A DNA stretch of 64,000 nucleotides from Neospora caninum Liverpool (lineage: Eukaryota; Apicomplexa; Conoidasida; Eucoccidiorida; Sarcocystidae). The notes beneath the pieces were generated by a model, which saw only the letters and a program-made list of their open reading frames with translations, did not search any database and was not told the origin of the DNA. The stretch is from NCBI RefSeq assembly GCF_000208865.1, contig NC_018398.1, forward strand, positions 1,798,001 to 1,862,000. The letters are read 5' to 3'. Shown here in pieces: positions 63,442-64,000 of the stretch; position 1 is the stretch's first letter; the number at the start of each line of letters is the position of its first letter. The translations under genes and the position numbers were made by a program.

Positions 63442-64000
63442 GTACGAAAAGAATTCTTTCGTTTGGCGTCTTGTTTTACCCAAAAAAAGGGAGAGAAACT
63501 GGACTGTATACTTACACACATGACGGGGCGGAGGGAAACGTTTAAGGACACGGTCAAGGAGAGCAAGAGCTCGAGCAGAACTGCTGGCGCTCCTGTGTCT
63601 CCTCTGACGCTCGCATTGGACATCGATACAGAAATCTAGAGAGAGATGTGTATATGCAGGAGAGAGAGCGTGTTTGCCCTTGGTTTTCGTTTTCGCTGTG
63701 CCGTTCGGGGATTTTTTCTATCTCTCTGCCGCGCGGTTTCTCAGTGCCGTTGATTCGCCTTTCTTTCGGCTTCTTCCCACTTCGTGCTTCGAACGAACGC
63801 AGACGCTTGTCTCTCGGCTTTGCTCGCCCTTTCTTTCTTCCTCGAATCTTCGTCTCGTTTCGTGTCTCTCTTCCGTCCCTGGGGCTGCCCTAAAATTGTG
63901 CGTCGTGTGAACGCTCCAGATATCCACAGGCTTTGAACAGAGCGTTGCTTTTCCCTTTCGCTGCGTGTGTGCTCTCCTCGTGCCGCCCGTGGTGTCTGTT
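63442..64000 (+). other. Intron 8 of eIF3m running off the window
   Basis: CT-rich plus-strand sequence after the donor at 63442. None of the AG sites in it is followed by a peptide resembling the eIF3m C-terminus, so it is treated as intron. Confidence 0.65.

Overview
The window looks like nuclear DNA of a tissue-cyst-forming coccidian (Apicomplexa, Sarcocystidae: the Toxoplasma/Hammondia/Neospora group). The reasons are intron-rich genes with GT-AG introns, long pyrimidine-rich untranslated and intronic sequence, very long Ser/Glu-rich low-complexity insertions in proteins, numerous (TA)n microsatellites, abundant TGCATGC, CAAAATGG-type start contexts, an apicoplast-type bipartite leader on a bacterial-type FabG, and short scrambled pieces of mitochondrial cox1 in the nuclear sequence. 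I cannot fix the species from the sequence alone.

Layout. 1-5152 has no supported gene: a two-copy ~188-bp satellite-like repeat at the left edge, a TA microsatellite, and the presumed fabG 5' region with a 23-bp perfect inverted repeat. 5153-9342 (+) is fabG in five exons. 9343-12347 lies between convergent genes and holds homopolymer-distorted sequence, a 100-N gap and a mosaic of mitochondrial-derived fragments. 12348-18490 (-) is an EngB/YihA-family GTPase in eight exons; its fourth intron carries a ten-copy 62-bp minisatellite. 19858-25239 (+) is a large unrecognised protein. 27091-35879 (-) is a Sec20-family SNARE in eight exons with an unusual long C-terminal tail. 35880-41274 has no supported gene. 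41275-51410 (-) is a predicted ~2,390-residue S1-domain RNA-binding protein with a hydrophobic leader, in six exons. 51411-58509 is a long gene-poor divergent intergenic region. 58510-63441 and beyond (+) is translation initiation factor eIF3 subunit M, whose last exon lies past the right edge.

The exon structures were built by hand by matching GT/AG sites, reading phase and conserved protein motifs. For five of the six genes (fabG, engB, SEC20, the S1 protein, eIF3m) the phases close across every junction, and for four of these (all but the S1 protein) the joined protein aligns end to end with a known family. The genes do not form an operon. Three (FabG, EngB, S1 protein) plausibly act in organelles of bacterial origin, in fatty acid synthesis, ribosome assembly and RNA/translation; Sec20 acts in Golgi-to-ER membrane fusion and eIF3m in cytosolic translation initiation. 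I found no unambiguous novel system. The most unusual items are the mitochondrial-DNA mosaic, two long perfect palindromes, the giant S1 protein, and the Sec20 tail.
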